Counted from the first letter of the stretch, positions 42,663 through 51,678 are shown. The stretch is 64,000 bases of DNA from Salibaculum sp035270045 (GCF_035270045.1 NZ_DATFIP010000077.1:1-64000), one strand, 5' to 3'. Numbers and translations are program-made. The notes: a model not told the origin generated them from the letters alone.

Positions 42663-44763
42663 CCGCGCCGTCAAGGAACTGCGTGGCCGCCCGCTGGACG
42701 ACCTGACGTGGAAGACGCTGGAGGGCATAGACGTCGAGGCGCTCTATACCGAAGAGGACACCCGCGACCTGCCGCATATGGGCACCCTGCCGGGCGAGGC
42801 GCCCTTCACCCGCGGCGTGCGGTCGACGATGTATGCCGGCCGTCCCTGGACGATCCGGCAATACGCCGGGTTTTCCACGGCCGAGGAATCCAACGCATTC
42901 TATCGCAAGAACCTGGCCGCGGGGCAGCAGGGGGTTTCCGTCGCCTTCGACCTGGCCACCCACCGCGGGTATGACAGCGACCACCCCCGTGTCGAGGGTG
43001 ACGTGGGCAAGGCGGGCGTCGCCATCGACAGCGTCGAGGACATGAAGGTGCTGTTCGAAGGTATCCCGCTGGACGAGGTCAGCGTGTCGATGACAATGAA
43101 CGGCGCGGTGATCCCGGTATTGGCCAGTTTCATCGTCGCGGGCGAGGAACAGGGCCACGACAAGTCGGTTCTGGCCGGGACCATCCAGAACGACATCCTC
43201 AAGGAATTCATGGTCCGCAACACCTATATCTACCCGCCCGAGCCCAGCATGCGGATCGTGTCGGATATCATCGAATATACCAGCGCCGAGATGCCGCGTT
43301 TCAACTCGATCTCGATCTCGGGCTACCACATGCAGGAGGCCGGCGCGAACCTGGTTCAGGAACTGGCCTTCACCCTGGCTGACGGGCGCGAATATGTCCG
43401 TGCCGCGATCGATGCCGGCATGGATGTGGACAAGTTCGCCCCGCGGCTGTCCTTCTTCTTTGCCATCGGCATGAACTTCTTCATGGAAGCCGCGAAACTG
43501 CGCGCGGCCCGCACCCTGTGGCACCGGATCATGACCGAGTTGGGCGCCGAAGCCGAGAAGTCCAAGATGCTGCGCACCCATTGCCAGACCTCGGGCGTCA
43601 GCTTGCAGGAACAGGACCCCTATAACAACGTCGTGCGCACCGCCTACGAGGCGATGAGCGCGGTGCTGGGCGGCACCCAGTCGCTGCACACCAACGCGCT
43701 GGACGAGGCCATCGCGCTGCCCACGGAGTTCAGCGCGCGCATTGCCCGCAACACCCAGTTGATCCTGCAGGAGGAAACCGGCGTGACGAACGTGGTCGAT
43801 CCGCTTGCGGGTTCATACTACGTGGAGAAGTTGACCCATGACCTGGCCGAGCAGGCCTGGGCGCTGATGGAGGAGGTCGAGGAGATGGGCGGCATGACCA
43901 AGGCCGTTGCGAGCGGTATGCCCAAGCTGCGCATCGAGGAGACCGCCGCGACCCGCCAGGCCATGATCGACCGGGGTGACGAGGTCATCGTCGGGGTCAA
44001 CAAGTATCGCAAGGACCACGAGGACCCGATCGACATTCGTGACGTGGACAACGCCAAGGTCCGCGACTCGCAGGTTGCGGCGCTGGCGCGCATTCGCGAC
44101 GGCCGCGACCAGACGGCCTGCGACGCTGCGCTCGCGGAGTTGACCCGCCGCGCCCAAGAGGAAGGCAACCTGCTGGAGGCCGCGGTGGAGGCCGCACGCG
44201 CCCGCGCAACCGTCGGAGAGATCAGCATGGCGATGGAAAAGGAATTCGGGCGCCACCGGGCCGAGGTGAAGACGCTCGCCGGCGTCTATGGCGCCGCCTA
44301 CGAAGGTGACGCGGACTTTGCCGCCATCCAGGAGGCGGTCAATGCCTTTGCCGCCGAGGAGGGCCGCCGTCCCCGGATGCTCGTGGTCAAGATGGGCCAG
44401 GACGGGCACGACCGCGGCGCCAAGGTCATCGCCACGGCCTTTGCCGATATCGGCTTCGACGTGGATGTCGGCCCGCTGTTCCAGACCCCCGAGGAGGCCG
44501 CGCAGGACGCGGTGGACAACGATGTCCACGTCATCGGTATCAGCAGCCAGGCGGCGGGCCACAAGACACTCGCGCCGCGGCTGATCGAGGCGCTCAAGGC
44601 GGCGGAGGCCGAGGACATCATCGTGATCTGCGGCGGCGTGATCCCGCAACAGGACTACGAATTCCTGACCAAGGCCGGGGTCAAGGCGATCTTCGGGCCG
44701 GGCACCAACATCCCCGAGGCGGCCAAGGACATCCTGCGCCTGGTCCGGGCGGCACGGGGGTAG
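42637..44763 (+). CDS. mcm: Methylmalonyl-CoA mutase
   Basis: This 708-residue coenzyme-B12 enzyme converts (R)-methylmalonyl-CoA to succinyl-CoA, the last step of propionate assimilation. The N-terminal part contains the CoA-binding TIM barrel (GVRSTMYAGRPWTIRQYAG), and the C-terminal B12-binding domain has the DGHDRG motif with His591 as the lower ligand. Length and composition match single-chain mutases of alphaproteobacteria. It follows pccA in the same direction and belongs to the pccR-linked pathway. The matching epimerase is not in the window. Confidence 0.97.
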   Translation: MGSKKEWADRAVKELRGRPLDDLTWKTLEGIDVEALYTEEDTRDLPHMGTLPGEAPFTRGVRSTMYAGRPWTIRQYAGFSTAEESNAFYRKNLAAGQQGVSVAFDLATHRGYDSDHPRVEGDVGKAGVAIDSVEDMKVLFEGIPLDEVSVSMTMNGAVIPVLASFIVAGEEQGHDKSVLAGTIQNDILKEFMVRNTYIYPPEPSMRIVSDIIEYTSAEMPRFNSISISGYHMQEAGANLVQELAFTLADGREYVRAAIDAGMDVDKFAPRLSFFFAIGMNFFMEAAKLRAARTLWHRIMTELGAEAEKSKMLRTHCQTSGVSLQEQDPYNNVVRTAYEAMSAVLGGTQSLHTNALDEAIALPTEFSARIARNTQLILQEETGVTNVVDPLAGSYYVEKLTHDLAEQAWALMEEVEEMGGMTKAVASGMPKLRIEETAATRQAMIDRGDEVIVGVNKYRKDHEDPIDIRDVDNAKVRDSQVAALARIRDGRDQTACDAALAELTRRAQEEGNLLEAAVEAARARATVGEISMAMEKEFGRHRAEVKTLAGVYGAAYEGDADFAAIQEAVNAFAAEEGRRPRMLVVKMGQDGHDRGAKVIATAFADIGFDVDVGPLFQTPEEAAQDAVDNDVHVIGISSQAAGHKTLAPRLIEALKAAEAEDIIVICGGVIPQQDYEFLTKAGVKAIFGPGTNIPEAAKDILRLVRAARG

Positions 44764-44910
44764 GTGGCCGGGGCGGCCCCGCCGGCGTGCGCCGAGCGTG
44801 CCCGCCCGGCCCGTTGCCCTTTCGCGTAGCGGCTGTCGCGCGACGGCCGGTTTCGCGGGGCATTTTCGGTTATCCCCAAGAAAGTGCTTTACAGATTACC
44901 CTGCCAGGGC

Positions 44911-44925
44911 CCACCATATCTTGTA
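44911..44925. repeat. CCACCATATCTTGTA motif, second copy
   Basis: This copy shares 13 of 15 bases with the motif at 37246-37260 and lies 91 bp upstream of the YbjN gene, in an AT-richer part of the spacer that also contains TTTACA. A binding site for the same regulator is possible; I cannot name it. Confidence 0.25.
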
Positions 44926-45015
44926 AGGGATCTGGCAAAAGACCGCTGTCCCTAGAGCAGGCAGCTAGTATTGGGGGCTCTGCCAGGCCCCGCCGCTAGC
45001 AGGACAGGAGGCCCC

Positions 45016-45519
45016 ATGGCACTGACTGAGCAGTTCCCCGACTCCGCAGAGATACATCCCATCGACCTTGTCGAGCACATCGCCGAACATCACGACTGGG
45101 AGTTCGACCGGATCGCCGATGACCAGATCGCCATGGCGGTCGAGGGCCAATGGCGGACCTATTCGATCACCCTTGCTTGGTCGGTCTACGACCAGACGCT
45201 GCGTCTGATCTGCACCTTCGAGATGGAGCCGCCCGAGGATCGCGTCCCCGCGCTCTACGAGGCGCTCAATCGTGTCAACGACATGTGCTGGGCGGGGGCC
45301 TTCACCTATTGGGCCGAACAGAAGTTGATGGTGTATCGCTACGGCCTGGTGCTGGCGGGGGACCAGATCGCCAGCCCCGAGCAGATCGACACGATGATTT
45401 CCGCCGCCGTGCTGAGCGCGGAACGCTACTACCCGGCCTTCCAACTCGTCACCTGGGCCGAGCGCGCGCCGGCCGATGCCATCCAGGTCGCCATCGCCGA
45501 AGCCTACGGTACCGCCTGA
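45016..45519 (+). CDS. YbjN domain protein
   Basis: The 167-residue product matches the YbjN family (type III secretion chaperone-like fold): HDWEFDRIADDQIAMAVEG, MEPPEDRVPALYEALNRVND and VYRYGLVLAGDQIASPEQID are typical. The function in alphaproteobacteria is unknown. The ATG at 45016 follows AGGAGG. It is 87 bp upstream of proC in the same direction, an arrangement I recall as common in Rhodobacteraceae. Confidence 0.88.
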   Translation: MALTEQFPDSAEIHPIDLVEHIAEHHDWEFDRIADDQIAMAVEGQWRTYSITLAWSVYDQTLRLICTFEMEPPEDRVPALYEALNRVNDMCWAGAFTYWAEQKLMVYRYGLVLAGDQIASPEQIDTMISAAVLSAERYYPAFQLVTWAERAPADAIQVAIAEAYGTA

Positions 45520-45606
45520 CCGGTGCGCGGGGCCGGGCTGGACCTCGCCCGGTCTTGAACCCCCGCCGACCTGTCCCTAACACTTCGGGAAAGACAGGGG
45601 GAACGC

Positions 45607-46425
45607 ATGGACATGACAGAAATCGAACGCCGGGGCATGGTCCTGCTGGGCTGCGGCAAGATGGGATCGGCCATGCTGGCGGGCTGGCTGGCCGGTGGAT
45701 TGCCGTCGTCGGCTGTCTGGGTGATCGACCCCAATCCGTCTGACTGGCTGCGCGCGCAGGGCGTGCATCTTAACACGGATCTCCCCCGGGACCCGGCGGT
45801 GGCACTTGTCGCGGTCAAGCCGCAGATGATGGGCGATGCGCTGCCCGCCATGCGGGCGCTGGGCAACGGGTCGACCGTGGTGCTTTCGGTTGCCGCGGGC
45901 ACGCCGATCTCGGCTTTCGAGGATGCGCTGGGCGACCGCACCCCGGTGATACGCGCGATGCCCAACACCCCCGCCGCGGTGGGGCGGGGGATCACCGCCA
46001 TCGTCGGCAACACCCACGCCAGCAGCGCCCAGATGGACCTGGCCCAGGCGCTGCTTTCGGCGGTGGGGCAGGTGGTGCGACTGGAGGATGAGAACCAGAT
46101 GCACGCTGTCACGGCGGTCAGCGGCTCGGGTCCGGCCTATGTCTTTCACCTCATCGAGACGCTGGCGGCGGCGGGCGAGTCCGAGGGGCTGCCCGCCGAC
46201 CTGGCCCTGCGGCTGGCCAAGGCCACGGTTGGCGGGGCCGGGCACCTGGCCGAAGCGGCCGAGGAGGCCCCCGGCCAGCTTCGGGTGAACGTGACATCGC
46301 CGGGCGGAACCACGCAGGCGGCGCTTGAGGTCCTGATGGCGGAGGACACCGGGTTCCCGCCGCTTCTGCGCCGGGCGGTAAAGGCCGCGGCGGAGCGCAG
46401 CAAGGAGCTGGCCGATGGCCGATGA
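45607..46425 (+). CDS. proC: Pyrroline-5-carboxylate reductase
   Basis: The 272-residue enzyme reduces pyrroline-5-carboxylate to proline. The N-terminal Rossmann motif is VLLGCGKMGSAMLAGWL; VKPQMMG and IRAMPNTPAAVGRGIT are landmarks, and the C-terminal AVSGSGPAYVFHLIE and VTSPGGTTQAAL close the active site. The stop overlaps the start of the CsaA-like gene, indicating coupled translation. Confidence 0.96.
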   Translation: MDMTEIERRGMVLLGCGKMGSAMLAGWLAGGLPSSAVWVIDPNPSDWLRAQGVHLNTDLPRDPAVALVAVKPQMMGDALPAMRALGNGSTVVLSVAAGTPISAFEDALGDRTPVIRAMPNTPAAVGRGITAIVGNTHASSAQMDLAQALLSAVGQVVRLEDENQMHAVTAVSGSGPAYVFHLIETLAAAGESEGLPADLALRLAKATVGGAGHLAEAAEEAPGQLRVNVTSPGGTTQAALEVLMAEDTGFPPLLRRAVKAAAERSKELADGR

Positions 46426-46756
46426 AATCACGATCGAGGATTTTCTGAAGGTTGATATTCGCGTGGGCCGCGTGACGCGGGCAGACCCCTTTCCCGAAGC
46501 GCGCAATCCGGCCATCAAGCTCTGGGTGGACTTCGGCGACGAGATCGGTGAACGCAAGACCAGCGCCCGGATCACCGACCACTATGCGCCCGGCGACCTG
46601 CCCGGCAAGCAGGTCATTGCCGTGGTGAACTTTCCCCCCCGCCAGATCGGCAAGTTCATGTCCGAGGTGCTGGTCCTGGGCCTGCATGATGCGGATGGGG
46701 GCGTGGTCCTGCTGTCGCCGGACAGGGATGTTCCGCAAGGAGCCAGGATGTGTTGA
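46415..46756 (+). CDS. CsaA-like tRNA-binding domain protein
   Basis: The 113-residue protein consists of one tRNA-binding (Trbp111/EMAP-type) OB-fold, with DFLKVDIRVGRVTRADPFPE at the start, SARITDHY in the middle and KFMSEVLVLGL near the end. CsaA proteins bind tRNA and have chaperone-like activity. It overlaps proC by 11 bp and the following dehydrogenase by 7 bp. The stand-alone form may serve MetG, whose own C-terminal tRNA-binding domain is absent here; that pairing is an inference. Confidence 0.88.
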   Translation: MADEITIEDFLKVDIRVGRVTRADPFPEARNPAIKLWVDFGDEIGERKTSARITDHYAPGDLPGKQVIAVVNFPPRQIGKFMSEVLVLGLHDADGGVVLLSPDRDVPQGARMC

Positions 46757-47700
46757 AACTGTTGATCACCCGACCCATTGCCCAACCGGTTCTGGATCAG
46801 GCCCGGGCGCGCTTTGACGTGACCCTGGGCGAGGCGCCGCTGTCCGAAGAGGAGGCATCATCGGCGCTGACGGCCTACGACGCGATCCTGCCGACCCTTG
46901 GCGATGCCTTCACCGCCGCGGCATTCGACAGGGCCGGAACACCAAGGACGAGGATCTTGGGCAATTTCGGGGTCGGCTACAATCACATCGACGTGGCCGC
47001 GGCGGCGGCGGCGGGGGTGGTCGTGACCAACACCCCCGATGTCCTGACGGATGCGACGGCCGATATCGGCTGGACCCTGATCCTGGCCGCCGCCCGTCGC
47101 GCGGGCGAGGGCGAGCGTCTGGTCCGGGCCGGTCAATGGGGTGGCTTCGGGCCGCAATCCCTGCTGGGCACGCATGTCACGGGCAAAGTGCTGGGCGTGG
47201 TCGGCATGGGTCGGATCGGGCAGGCCGTGGCGAGGCGCGGGCACCACGGATTCGGGATGGACGTGATCTATTTCAACCGCTCTGAAAAGGACGCGGGCCT
47301 TCCTGCGCGGCAGGTCGATACACTGCGAGACCTCATGGTGCAGGCCGATTTCGTCGTCGTGACCGTGCCCGGCGGGGCCCGGACGACCAAGCTGATCGAC
47401 GCGGATGCGCTGGCGGCAATGAAGCCCGGCGGGATCTTCGTGAACATCTCGCGCGGCGAGGTGGTGGACGAGGTGGCGCTGATCGACGCCCTGGAGCGCG
47501 GTGCGATCGCCGGCGCGGGGCTGGATGTCTACGAGGCCGAACCGCATGTGCCGGAACGGCTGCGGGCGCTGGAAAACTGTGTCCTGCTGCCACATCTGGG
47601 CTCGGCCACGGTGGAGACGCGGCAGGCCATGGGCCAGATGGCGCTGGACAATATCATTTCTTTTGCCGAGGGCCGCGACCCCCGGCAGCGGGTGAATTGA
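46750..47700 (+). CDS. D-2-hydroxyacid dehydrogenase (glyoxylate reductase-like)
   Basis: The 316-residue enzyme has the NAD-binding GMGRIGQAVARRG and the catalytic residues in NISRGEVVDE, VYEAEP and LPHLGSATVET, fitting the D-isomer 2-hydroxyacid dehydrogenase family of the glyoxylate/hydroxypyruvate reductase branch. The start appears to be a TTG at 46750, overlapping the CsaA-like stop; no ATG nearby gives the conserved first strand. It probably reduces glyoxylate or hydroxypyruvate, useful for C2 metabolism, but substrate is not certain. Confidence 0.9.
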   Translation: MLKLLITRPIAQPVLDQARARFDVTLGEAPLSEEEASSALTAYDAILPTLGDAFTAAAFDRAGTPRTRILGNFGVGYNHIDVAAAAAAGVVVTNTPDVLTDATADIGWTLILAAARRAGEGERLVRAGQWGGFGPQSLLGTHVTGKVLGVVGMGRIGQAVARRGHHGFGMDVIYFNRSEKDAGLPARQVDTLRDLMVQADFVVVTVPGGARTTKLIDADALAAMKPGGIFVNISRGEVVDEVALIDALERGAIAGAGLDVYEAEPHVPERLRALENCVLLPHLGSATVETRQAMGQMALDNIISFAEGRDPRQRVN

Positions 47701-48911
47701 TCCGCCCCGATCCCCCCGGAGACACTCGGACCGGGGTGCGGGATAATCGGCATGCGGACAAGACGCCGGTCCTGTCCAGGGCACGGCTTGGACGTCATGT
47801 TCTGGATGGCCTTCTCTTCATCAGCTTTCTGTCGATTTCGCTTGGCGTCCTCGCGGATTACCAGGAAGGCGGGAACAGTTGGAAACAGGGTGACTGGCTG
47901 ATCAACAACGCCGGCACGCCGGTCAGGCGGGGGCCATTCGGGTCGATGGTCCTGTTCGTTGGTGATCTTCTGGGGGCCAGCCCCCTGGCGGTCATCTGCA
48001 TCATCCAGGTGCTGGTCCTGGCGATGCTGTTCCTCGCGTTGCGCGCCCTGGTTGCCCGGGCGGGGCCTGTTCGCGTCCAGGCGCTGCTGTTGTTGTCGCC
48101 GGCCATGTTCACCGTCTTCTGGGCCACTGATCCGCAGGGCGCCGTCCGAAAGGAGTTGCTGGCCTTCGCGGGGCTGGCGCTTGTCGGTCTTGGGGCGCTG
48201 CGGGTCGACCGGGCCGCGCTTTGGCTCGGGGTGGCCGTCTTTTGCATCAGCACCCTGGCCCACGAGGCGATGGTTCTCTTTCTTCCCATGCTACTTGCGA
48301 TCCTCGTCGTGTCCGGGCTGCACGAGAGCGCACCCCGACAGGCCATTGCAGCCGGTGTCATCGCGATCTGCGCTTCGGCCGGGGCCTTCCTGTTCGCGCT
48401 TGGTCACGTTCAAGTGGCCGATCCGGGCGTGGTCTGTGCGCCTTTGCTGGACCGGGGCCTCGATGGGCGGATCTGCGACGGGGCGATCAAATGGCTGGCC
48501 AATGACGCGAGGGCGGGGGCCGAGGCGGTGGCTGATCGTCTGACCGCAAGCTCGTTGTCGGGCTTCGCGATTGCTGTGCTGGTCGCGCTGGCGCCTTTTG
48601 TCTGCCTGGTCTGGATCGTGACGCGGCGCCTGCTGAGCCTGGTCCTGTTGATCCTCTCGGCGGTGCCATTCATGCCGCTCTATCCGTTTACGGAAGATTG
48701 GGGTCGTTGGCTGAGCCTGCATGTCTTTTCAATGGCGGTTCTGCTTGCCTGCGCCATGGCCACCGGCAGGGTCAGGCTGCGCAAGCCGCCGTCACGGTGG
48801 CTGGTCGGGGCGCTGGTCGCACTAGCGCTGCTGGTTTCGCCAAGCCACATGATCGGGGTTGCCGGGGCCGGCGCGCGGATCGCCAAGGACATCCTGCCAC
48901 CGCCGGGGTGA
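47697..48911 (+). CDS. Multi-spanning membrane protein of unknown function
   Basis: The product (up to 404 aa) has about nine or ten hydrophobic segments, for example GLLFISFLSISLGVLADYQ and PLAVICIIQVLVLAMLFLAL, with a periplasmic loop between residues 255 and 285 containing two cysteines. The layout recalls EpsG-type or oligosaccharide-assembly membrane proteins, but no signature is decisive. A TTG at 47697, overlapping the preceding stop, is one possible start; a GTG at 47736 is another. It belongs to the proC run by position. Confidence 0.6.
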   Translation: MIRPDPPGDTRTGVRDNRHADKTPVLSRARLGRHVLDGLLFISFLSISLGVLADYQEGGNSWKQGDWLINNAGTPVRRGPFGSMVLFVGDLLGASPLAVICIIQVLVLAMLFLALRALVARAGPVRVQALLLLSPAMFTVFWATDPQGAVRKELLAFAGLALVGLGALRVDRAALWLGVAVFCISTLAHEAMVLFLPMLLAILVVSGLHESAPRQAIAAGVIAICASAGAFLFALGHVQVADPGVVCAPLLDRGLDGRICDGAIKWLANDARAGAEAVADRLTASSLSGFAIAVLVALAPFVCLVWIVTRRLLSLVLLILSAVPFMPLYPFTEDWGRWLSLHVFSMAVLLACAMATGRVRLRKPPSRWLVGALVALALLVSPSHMIGVAGAGARIAKDILPPPG

Positions 48912-48921
48912 CCGGGGATCA

Positions 48922-48937
48922 CCGCCAGGGACGGCGG
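48922..48937. terminator. Hairpin between converging membrane-protein and tdk genes
   Basis: CCGCC and GGCGG form a 5-bp stem with a 6-base loop in the 27-bp convergent spacer. It is short and lacks a T-run, so only a weak terminator candidate. Confidence 0.3.
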
Positions 48938-48938
48938 G

Positions 48939-49535
48939 TCAGACCAGCGGCGGGGTGTCGTTCTCGGTGGCCTCGCGCCAGTGGCGGCGGCACAGGCTGA
49001 CGTAACTTTCGTTGCCACCGATCTGCACCTGTTCCCCGCCGGTCAGCACGCGGCCCTCGCCATCCATCCGAACCACCATGGTGGCTTTCTTGCCGCAATG
49101 GCAGATCGTGCGGACCTCGCGCATCTCGTCTGCCAGCGCCAGCAGGGCTGCGGACCCGGGAAAGAGCTTGCCCACGAAATCCACCCGCAGCCCGTAGCAC
49201 ATTACCGGCAGGTCGAGATCGTCCACCACCCTTGCCAGTTGCCAGACCTGCGTGTCGGTCAAGAACTGCGCCTCGTCAACGAAGACACAGGCACAGGGCC
49301 CCTGTGCCAGACGTGCCTCGATCTTGCGGAACAGGTCATCGCCGGGCGCGAATGTGTCGGCCGGGACCCCGATGCCGATCCGGCTCGCGATGCGGCCCCC
49401 GCCCGCACGGGTGTCGAGCTGCGCGGTCAGCAGGTAGGTCTTCATGCCGCGCTCGATATAGTTGTGGCTGGCCTGGAGCAGGACGGTCGACTTGCCCGCG
49501 TTCATCGTCGAGTAATTGAAATAGAGCTTGGCCAT
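48939..49535 (-). CDS. tdk: Thymidine kinase
   Basis: The 198-residue type II thymidine kinase phosphorylates thymidine in the salvage pathway. The P-loop is MNAGKST (11-17), the catalytic segment is FVDEAQFL, and the C-terminal zinc-binding region has ICHCGKKA and SLCRRHW. The lasso segment with Tyr (GGNESYVSLCR) contacts the base. The start at 49535 gives the standard MAKLYFNYSTMNAGKS; the open frame continues upstream without similarity. Confidence 0.96.
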   Translation of the reverse strand: MAKLYFNYSTMNAGKSTVLLQASHNYIERGMKTYLLTAQLDTRAGGGRIASRIGIGVPADTFAPGDDLFRKIEARLAQGPCACVFVDEAQFLTDTQVWQLARVVDDLDLPVMCYGLRVDFVGKLFPGSAALLALADEMREVRTICHCGKKATMVVRMDGEGRVLTGGEQVQIGGNESYVSLCRRHWREATENDTPPLV

Positions 49536-49897
49536 GGCGCGGTCCCGTTTCGCGGTGAAAAAGGGTCGCGCCGTGTTGTCCCAGAACGGGCGTCTTGTGC
49601 AAGGGCAATCCGGGACGGCGGGCGACCGCCGGCCGCCCGAGACGGTCGGTGGCCCTGTTCCGCTACTGTCCGCGCACCTGCGGCCGCGGGGCGGGAAACA
49701 GCGGGCCAGGGGCCCGATACGTGGCTTTTGGGCCACGCAAGGATGGGGTCCAGGGCCCCTGACCCTACAGCGCCGGGGCGCTGTCACTCTTACCCTTCCC
49801 AACATCGGGATGCCGTTATAATGCAATGGGCCAGATGGGGTATGTATGGGAAAACCCCTGGGGTCTTCCCCGGGGTGCATAACGAGGGCCGATCTGA
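49536..49897. other. 362-bp divergent spacer with promoter and hairpins
   Basis: No gene is visible. On the plus strand TATAAT at 49817-49822 is a good minus-10 for the CII-like gene, with only weak minus-35 candidates. A perfect inverted repeat ACAGCGC-N4-GCGCTGT lies at 49767-49784. A longer hairpin, ACCCC-T-GGGG / CCCC-GGGGT with a TCTT loop, is at 49854-49876 in the leader, 21 bp before the ATG; on the minus strand it is followed by TTTT and could end a leftward transcript. Confidence 0.5.
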
Positions 49898-50350
49898 ATG
49901 GACAGCGTTGACAACTATCTGAAAAAACACACCGAAGCCTTGGTCAAGGACATCGGTGTGGAACCTGCCTGCGCGCTTGCGGGCAAGTCCAAGGCGACGC
50001 TGGGGCGCTACTATTCGGATGCCGAGGAGCACGCCGACCGTTTTATGCCCATCGACGCGGTGGCACGGCTGGAGGCCGCGGCCTCCTACCCCCATGTGAC
50101 CGCCGCGCTGGCGGAGCTGGGGGGCGGTACGCTCAACTACGATGGCGCAGGCAAGAACACCGAGGGCGGCATCAACTCTGACGTGATCGCCCTGTCGCAG
50201 CGCTTTGCCCTGCTGATGGCAGAATACCAGCAATCCATCGAGGATGGCGTCATCTCGGTCAACGAAGCCAAGCGGCTGTTGCGCGAGACGCTTGCGCTGC
50301 AAAGGGTGCTGGTCGACATGAAGCTCCACCTGGAAGCGGAAAGTGGCTGA
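49898..50350 (+). CDS. Phage CII/CP76-like regulatory protein
   Basis: The 150-residue product resembles phage regulatory proteins of the CP76/CII kind: an N-terminal segment with ACALAGKSKATLGRYYSDAE that fits a helix-turn-helix, then RFMPIDAVARLEAAASYPHV, typical for this family. A C-terminal amphipathic helix (EYQQSIEDGVISVNEAKRLL) could form oligomers. There are no other phage genes around, so it may be a chromosomal regulator derived from a prophage. The ATG follows GAGGG. The leader carries a strong hairpin. Confidence 0.6.
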   Translation: MDSVDNYLKKHTEALVKDIGVEPACALAGKSKATLGRYYSDAEEHADRFMPIDAVARLEAAASYPHVTAALAELGGGTLNYDGAGKNTEGGINSDVIALSQRFALLMAEYQQSIEDGVISVNEAKRLLRETLALQRVLVDMKLHLEAESG

Positions 50351-50352
50351 CA

Positions 50353-50367
50353 TCGGCAGAATGCCGA
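50353..50367 (+). terminator. Hairpin after the CII-like gene
   Basis: TCGGCA and TGCCGA form a perfect 6-bp stem with a 3-base loop just after the stop. The following bases are not T-rich, so termination strength is uncertain. Confidence 0.4.
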
Positions 50368-50413
50368 ACATCCTGCCCCGGAGCCTTGTAGCCGCTTGAC
50401 CGCGCGGTGCGGG

Positions 50414-51532
50414 TCAGGCGCGTTCCACGATCACGGAGCCCACTGAATAGCCCGCGCCGAAGGAGCAGATGAGCCCGGTGTCGCCCGCGGCCATGTCGTC
50501 CGAATGCTGGGCGAAGGCGATGATGGACCCCGCCGAGGAGGTATTGGCATAGTCCTGCAGGATGTTGGGCTGTTCCTGCGCACTGGGGGTGCGGCCCAGA
50601 ACCTTCTTGCCGATGTAGTCATTCATGGTCTTGTTGGCTTGGTGCAGCCAAAGCCGTTTCAGGTCAGCGGCCGACACGCCCTCATTCGCCATGTGGTCGG
50701 CGATATGGCGCGAGACCAGCGGCAGCACTTCCTTGAAGACCCGGCGGCCCTCCTGCATGAACTGCATGTCGCGGCGATCCTCCATCTGGTCGCGGGTGCG
50801 GCGCAGGAAGCCGTCGTTATTGCGGATGTTGTTGGAAAATTGCGTGGCCGCGCGGGTGGACTTGATCTTGAAATGCGGCGTTTGCAGCCCCTCGTCGCGT
50901 TCGATCAGCACGGCGGTGCAGACATCGCCGAAGATGAAATGGCAGTCGCGGTCGCGCCATTCCAGGTGGGCCGAGCAGATTTCGGGGTTCACGACCAACG
51001 CGCGCCGGATCGTACCCGCGCGGATCATGTCGGTGGCGGCCAGGATACCGAAGGTGGCCGAGGAACAGGCCACGTTCATGTCGAAGGCGAAGCCCCCGGT
51101 GCCCAGCAGGTTCTGGATTTCCACGGCAATGGCCGGGTAGGCCCGCTCGTGGTTGGAGGCGGCGCAGAGGACGGCATCGACATCCGTTGCATCGACACCG
51201 GCCATGTCCAGTGCCTGCTGGCTGGCGTCCACCGCCATTTCCGCCATCAGGCCGGGGTCGTCATCGGCGCGCGGTGGCAGGTGCGGGAACATGCGGTCGG
51301 GGTCGAGCACGCCGGACTTGTTCATCACGTAGCGGCTGCGGATGCCCGATGCCTCTTCGATGAAATCGGAGGAGGAGTGCGGGATGGGCGCGGTGTCACC
51401 GGCGACGATCGCCGCGGCGTTGGCCGCGTTCTGCCGGTCGGCATAGGCGTTGAAGGCCGTGACCAGTTCCTCGTTCGAGATGCTCTGGTCCGGGGTGAAA
51501 ACCCCGGTCCCGGTGATCGCGGCGCTGTGCAT
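50414..51532 (-). CDS. Beta-ketoacyl-ACP synthase III-type enzyme
   Basis: The 372-residue thiolase-fold enzyme has the full KAS III catalytic triad: Cys156 in MNVACSSATFG, His297 in WLHQANKTM and Asn330 in DYANTSSAG. It condenses an acyl-CoA or acetyl-CoA with malonyl-ACP. It is longer than FabH (about 320 aa) because of extra segments near residues 30-60 and 225-265, as in FabH-like paralogues of proteobacteria. The canonical fabH normally sits with plsX, so this is probably a second, specialised enzyme. Confidence 0.9.
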   Translation of the reverse strand: MHSAAITGTGVFTPDQSISNEELVTAFNAYADRQNAANAAAIVAGDTAPIPHSSSDFIEEASGIRSRYVMNKSGVLDPDRMFPHLPPRADDDPGLMAEMAVDASQQALDMAGVDATDVDAVLCAASNHERAYPAIAVEIQNLLGTGGFAFDMNVACSSATFGILAATDMIRAGTIRRALVVNPEICSAHLEWRDRDCHFIFGDVCTAVLIERDEGLQTPHFKIKSTRAATQFSNNIRNNDGFLRRTRDQMEDRRDMQFMQEGRRVFKEVLPLVSRHIADHMANEGVSAADLKRLWLHQANKTMNDYIGKKVLGRTPSAQEQPNILQDYANTSSAGSIIAFAQHSDDMAAGDTGLICSFGAGYSVGSVIVERA

Positions 51533-51678
51533 GTCTGTCCCCCTTGGTTGGGCGACAAAATGGGCGAAGAGACGGGGTCAAGGCAAGGGTGACGGGGCGT
51601 CGAAGGCCCGCGCTTGACAGCGCGGGGCCCCAGGCCACTAATGGAACGGAAATTGAATGAGCGTGGGAAGCCAAGAAC

